A DNA stretch of 64,000 nt from Larimichthys crocea (taxonomy: Eukaryota > Chordata > Actinopteri > Sciaenidae), in NCBI RefSeq assembly GCF_000972845.2, contig NC_040016.1, positions 2,004,701 through 2,068,700 on the forward strand, read 5' to 3'. Both the position numbers and the translations under genes were made by a program. Positions 60,717-64,000 of the stretch are shown here, in pieces (the stretch's first letter is position 1; every line of letters starts with the position of its first letter). The notes under the pieces are model-generated. The model was not told where the DNA came from, did no database searches, and saw only the letters and a list, made by a program, of their open reading frames with translations.

Positions 60717-62500
60717 CGCATAGGAATTGCTGTAAGTTAATATATCCTTCAAATTGGGTTAGGGGATAAGTCAGGGTTCATATTTATTTATTATATAATT
60801 CTTTCCTGCAATTTAAATCCTTAAATATGATAAAGTAAATGTTTCAATAGAAAAAAAGATAAACATAATAAATAAAGTATATGTTTTATTTGACAGTAAG
60901 TATGATATCACACAAAAATGAACTAAATATGAAAAATACAACATATGTTTAAATAGATAATATTTTCTCTGAAGATATCATCAATACTTTCCTTCCCCAA
61001 TAAATCAATTTCCCCTCTAAAAGCTATAACCGTTTCCCATTTTCAATAAGATAGGCAACTGTAGGTAATTGTGTTGGAAATTAATTCTATGGGAACGAAC
61101 ATCAGATTAAAAAACAGGGTTTGAAATGCAATCATCAGGATTTATACAGTGGTGTGTGGTTCAGCCATTTTAAAATATCACAGCAAAATCTCTGCCTTGC
61201 CCTTCCAGTGACACCATGTACATAAACCATCTTTCACAAAAACCTTAAGCCCATCATTTTGGCTTGCTTTCACCCGCTTTAGATCTGGCCAAAGAAAAGG
61301 AAACCAAAACAACAAAGGGGGGCAGAATCAGGGGGTTTGTCTGAGAAGTCGCACTGTGGATGGCGAGCTGCTGCGTGCCCTATCCTTCAGATCACAGCGT
61401 AGCAGACTTGGCTCCATCCTAATCTCACAAGTCTCAACAGTCTGCAACTCAAGTTTATCTAGAGGGGGTTGAGCCTCTCGTAGCCCCCCATCACCATCCC
61501 ATCTTACCCGCCCCTGTCCTCTGCCTGCCTCCACCCAGAGCAACACTCTGTCAGTGACCCTTTTCTGACTCCAACGGCCTAATCCGTTAAATGTGGGCAA
61601 AGCCTGAAATGATGAGGAGTTGGACTTTTTTTATACAGGTGATGTCCTTTGCCTTTCCCTGTGGCCAACAGGATCAGCCTAAAGACACAGGAGATCCTAT
61701 GGTTGTAATGGGCCAGGCAGCAAACCCCACATCGAGCAGACTGCAGCAGGAATGCAGGAGGATTTGTACCACATTCAGCCATGCAGAATCACTACTCTAT
61801 GGTACATCGCCCTTTGTTTTCTGTGAGCAAATCTATAATCAAGAGTGCCACAGTTGTTGACTTTAAACAGCCTATTGAGTCAGCAGAAATCCATGCAACC
61901 AAACAGCCACACAAATGGATTTGTTACATGCAACATGAGGGCACAAGGACATGTTTAGGGACATGTAATTAAAGGAAAGTTCTCTTATAGTCCAATCAAC
62001 TTTACAATACCATTTCACCTTCCTTAAATGTGTTCAAGTTATATTTTGTTTGCAAGTTGCAGTGACTCCTTGTAGAGATATAGTAAAGAATAATTGTGTG
62101 GTAGCCTCTGTGAGACCAATGAAACCATACTGCTTTCGATGTTGGTTAACCAGTAAATGACTGAGCTCACCAACAGTAAAAACATACCGAAGCTGTGCCT
62201 AAACGTGTCCAAATGTATGCCGATTTCATGTGTATGCAATACGTGAGCCTTGTGTTGCTGGCATTACAGTTAAAAGTCTGGATACTTAAAGGGCGGTGCA
62301 GGATTTTGTTCATTTATGCTGTTTGTATTCGGAGGGCAGAAGAAAAATAAACTGTCATTTTATATAATAAAATCATAAGCTGTTTTAGGGTGTTGTCGCA
62401 TACTCCTAGTGCGTACACACCAAAGATGCCCCTACTGCTCCTCAAACAGTGAGCTCACTCTGGCAGCAGCACTTGTACCCACCTCCTTCCACAACCCCAC
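60717..62500. other. Far upstream msx1 flank, nothing recognised
   Basis: No gene or clear repeat was identified. Open frames at 61328-61600 (minus) and 61591-61860 (plus) overlap on opposite strands and resemble no known protein. Confidence 0.45.
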
Positions 62501-62509
62501 CCCTCTCCT

Positions 62510-62900
62510 ACGGGAGACATATTTAATTTAATTAAGGCCTGTCAACGCTATTGATTTTGGCACTTTCAATTATGGCCCAGCCGTTTATGGGCTCCATGGG
62601 CTGTGGATCTACTGATCTGTGATGAGGGGGGCCCTATCAGTGCGGGACCACATGGATGAGGAGACTCTCTGTCTTCCTTATGGCCCTGCGCTGTCTGCAG
62701 GAGACACTGACGTATGGCTATTGCCTCGGTCTCACTCCCCTCCTGCTACCCATAATTAATCCCTCATTAGACAGGTCTTTATTGTTTAATTTGTGCAGTT
62801 CATAATCAAATTGGGCAGATTAATTGCTACAGAGTTTAGAAACGGGGATGAAAAATAACCACTTTTAATTGCCTTCAGGTTTTATGACGCCCAGGGCTCT
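62510..62900. promoter_or_regulatory. Candidate msx1 upstream enhancer block D
   Basis: A non-repetitive stretch with ATTTAATTTAATTAAGG, CATAATTAATCCC and CAGATTAATTGC. The last two contain TAATCC/TAATTG cores used by OTX and homeodomain proteins. No open frame. Confidence 0.35.
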
Positions 62901-63158
62901 TTAGTGAGCCATCACTGGACACAGTGAAATATCTCACATCCTCAAGAATTTTCTCAGTTCAGTTTTTGAGTGATGAACTGTTATTGGGGTGCTCTTTTTA
63001 GAAAGCACTGCTGCTAAGCAGAAGCTCATTAAAATGTTTCTCGGAGATATATTTTCCCTTGCAGTCCTAATTGCAAAAGTCAACCTTACAAATTCTTGTG
63101 TTTATTTATGGTCATGGCCTTTTGCTTGCTTTCTGTTTGTCAGTGCAGGTTGGTCAGT

Positions 63159-63204
63159 GGTGTGTGTATGTGTGTGTGTGTGTGTGTGTGTATGTGTGTG
63201 TGTG
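63159..63204. repeat. (GT)n microsatellite
   Basis: An interrupted GT run; the Cys-Val frame across it is not a gene. Confidence 0.95.
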
Positions 63205-64000
63205 TTAGAAAGAGAAAGATGTTAAGTGTTTCAAGGAGGTGTGTAAGTATGCTAAGATAGATATAGTTTATTTAAGAAAATATCTATTTATAGACTTATA
63301 AGAAACATGTAAATATGAGACCTTTCAGTTTGTTTTTAGGTGCAGTGTTGAGTTATTATTTATTGCTTCTCATATTGTAGTTTCTTGTACAGTGAGGAAA
63401 AGCGATTCGGATGAATAGTGTTAGGTGTGACAATAAAACTGTAACAAGCTATTTGCTTGACACATTTTTACAGCATATATTTAAGTGGTGACTAAAACAC
63501 CAGTAGCTCCTCACACTTAATAAAGAAATGCTTTTGTATGCTTTGCACAGGCACCTTGTAAATGCAGTTCTAAGCCAGATTTAAGTGAAAACAGAAATGA
63601 TATTACAGTCACTGTGTATGGGTTAAGGTTCACAGAGATGACTGAAAAAGTAATGGTAAACCTTTGTTTTGTGTGTGCTTGACTATTGCTCAGGTTTGTA
63701 AGGTTTGGAAAAATGATTATTGGCTTAAAAAATGTTTCTAAAAATAGTAACAATTTGTGCGAAATATCCCATATACAATATTATAATATCTCATATAATA
63801 AACTCTTCCAAAGAGAGCAACACAATAAAGTAACAAGTGTGCATAATACCAAATGGATAAAAGAGTGGATGGATAAATAAGAAAACAAGTTATTTTACTG
63901 TCACACACACAATAAGTTCAGTTAAATTCTTTGCTCGCAGACTCCCTCTGTTATACATCTCTTACAAAAATGTACTCTATATTAAATATTTAAAATCATA
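63205..64000. other. Right window edge, nothing recognised
   Basis: AT-rich sequence with no recognised gene, RNA or repeat. Confidence 0.45.

Noticed and set aside
62989..63225. Open frame with Cys-Val repeat
   Set aside because: It is produced by a GT microsatellite and matches no protein.

Overview
The window is vertebrate nuclear DNA, almost certainly from a ray-finned (teleost) fish. Six multi-exon genes with GT-AG introns read as clear orthologues of vertebrate genes: racgap1 (-), minar1 (-), evc (-), evc2 (+), cytl1 (+) and msx1 (-). Introns are short, and the repeats (tRNA-headed SINEs, small hAT-type elements, MITEs) are of the kind common in teleosts. Species cannot be named from the sequence. 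Exon boundaries were placed by hand from reading frame, splice signals and family knowledge; every intron phase closes in all six models.

Layout. 1-4.35 kb: intergenic DNA and the racgap1 3'UTR. 4.35-13.3 kb: racgap1 (16 coding exons, 629 aa), with a cell-cycle CDE/CHR-like promoter motif at 13.26 kb. Inside it, a segment carrying exons 2-9 appears twice (7165-9635 and 9807-12659), separated by a 10-N gap. The second copy is full of small deletions and differs by two transposon insertions, so it is most likely an unmerged haplotype (false assembly duplication). 13.3-16.9 kb: intergenic. 16.9-21.8 kb: minar1 (801 aa), with a perfect 62-bp palindrome in an intron. 22.9-29.7 kb: evc (20 exons, 966 aa), with two SINEs bounded by target-site duplications. 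29.7-30.6 kb: shared evc/evc2 head-to-head promoter. 30.6-41.4 kb: evc2 (23 exons, 1379 aa). 42.3-43.9 kb: cytl1 (146 aa secreted protein). 45.6-47.2 kb: an intact-ended 1.56-kb hAT-type element. 47.2-53.4 kb: gene-free DNA with a CTCF-like site and enhancer-like blocks. 53.6-54.6 kb: msx1 (283 aa). 54.7-64 kb: gene-free DNA upstream of msx1 with several enhancer-like AT-rich blocks and microsatellites.

How the genes relate. EVC and EVC2 are partners at the base of the primary cilium in Hedgehog signalling and share one promoter region. MSX1 is a homeodomain repressor of craniofacial, tooth and limb/fin development. The order msx1-cytl1-evc2-evc and all orientations match human 4p16, but STK32B, which lies between CYTL1 and EVC2 in human, is absent: only about 0.95 kb separates evc2 from cytl1. 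On the other side of evc, where human has CRMP1, this fish has minar1 and racgap1, which are on other chromosomes in human. I found no clearly new biological system. The most useful observations are the racgap1 assembly duplication with haplotype-specific transposons, the missing stk32b, the intronic palindrome, and candidate msx1 regulatory elements.
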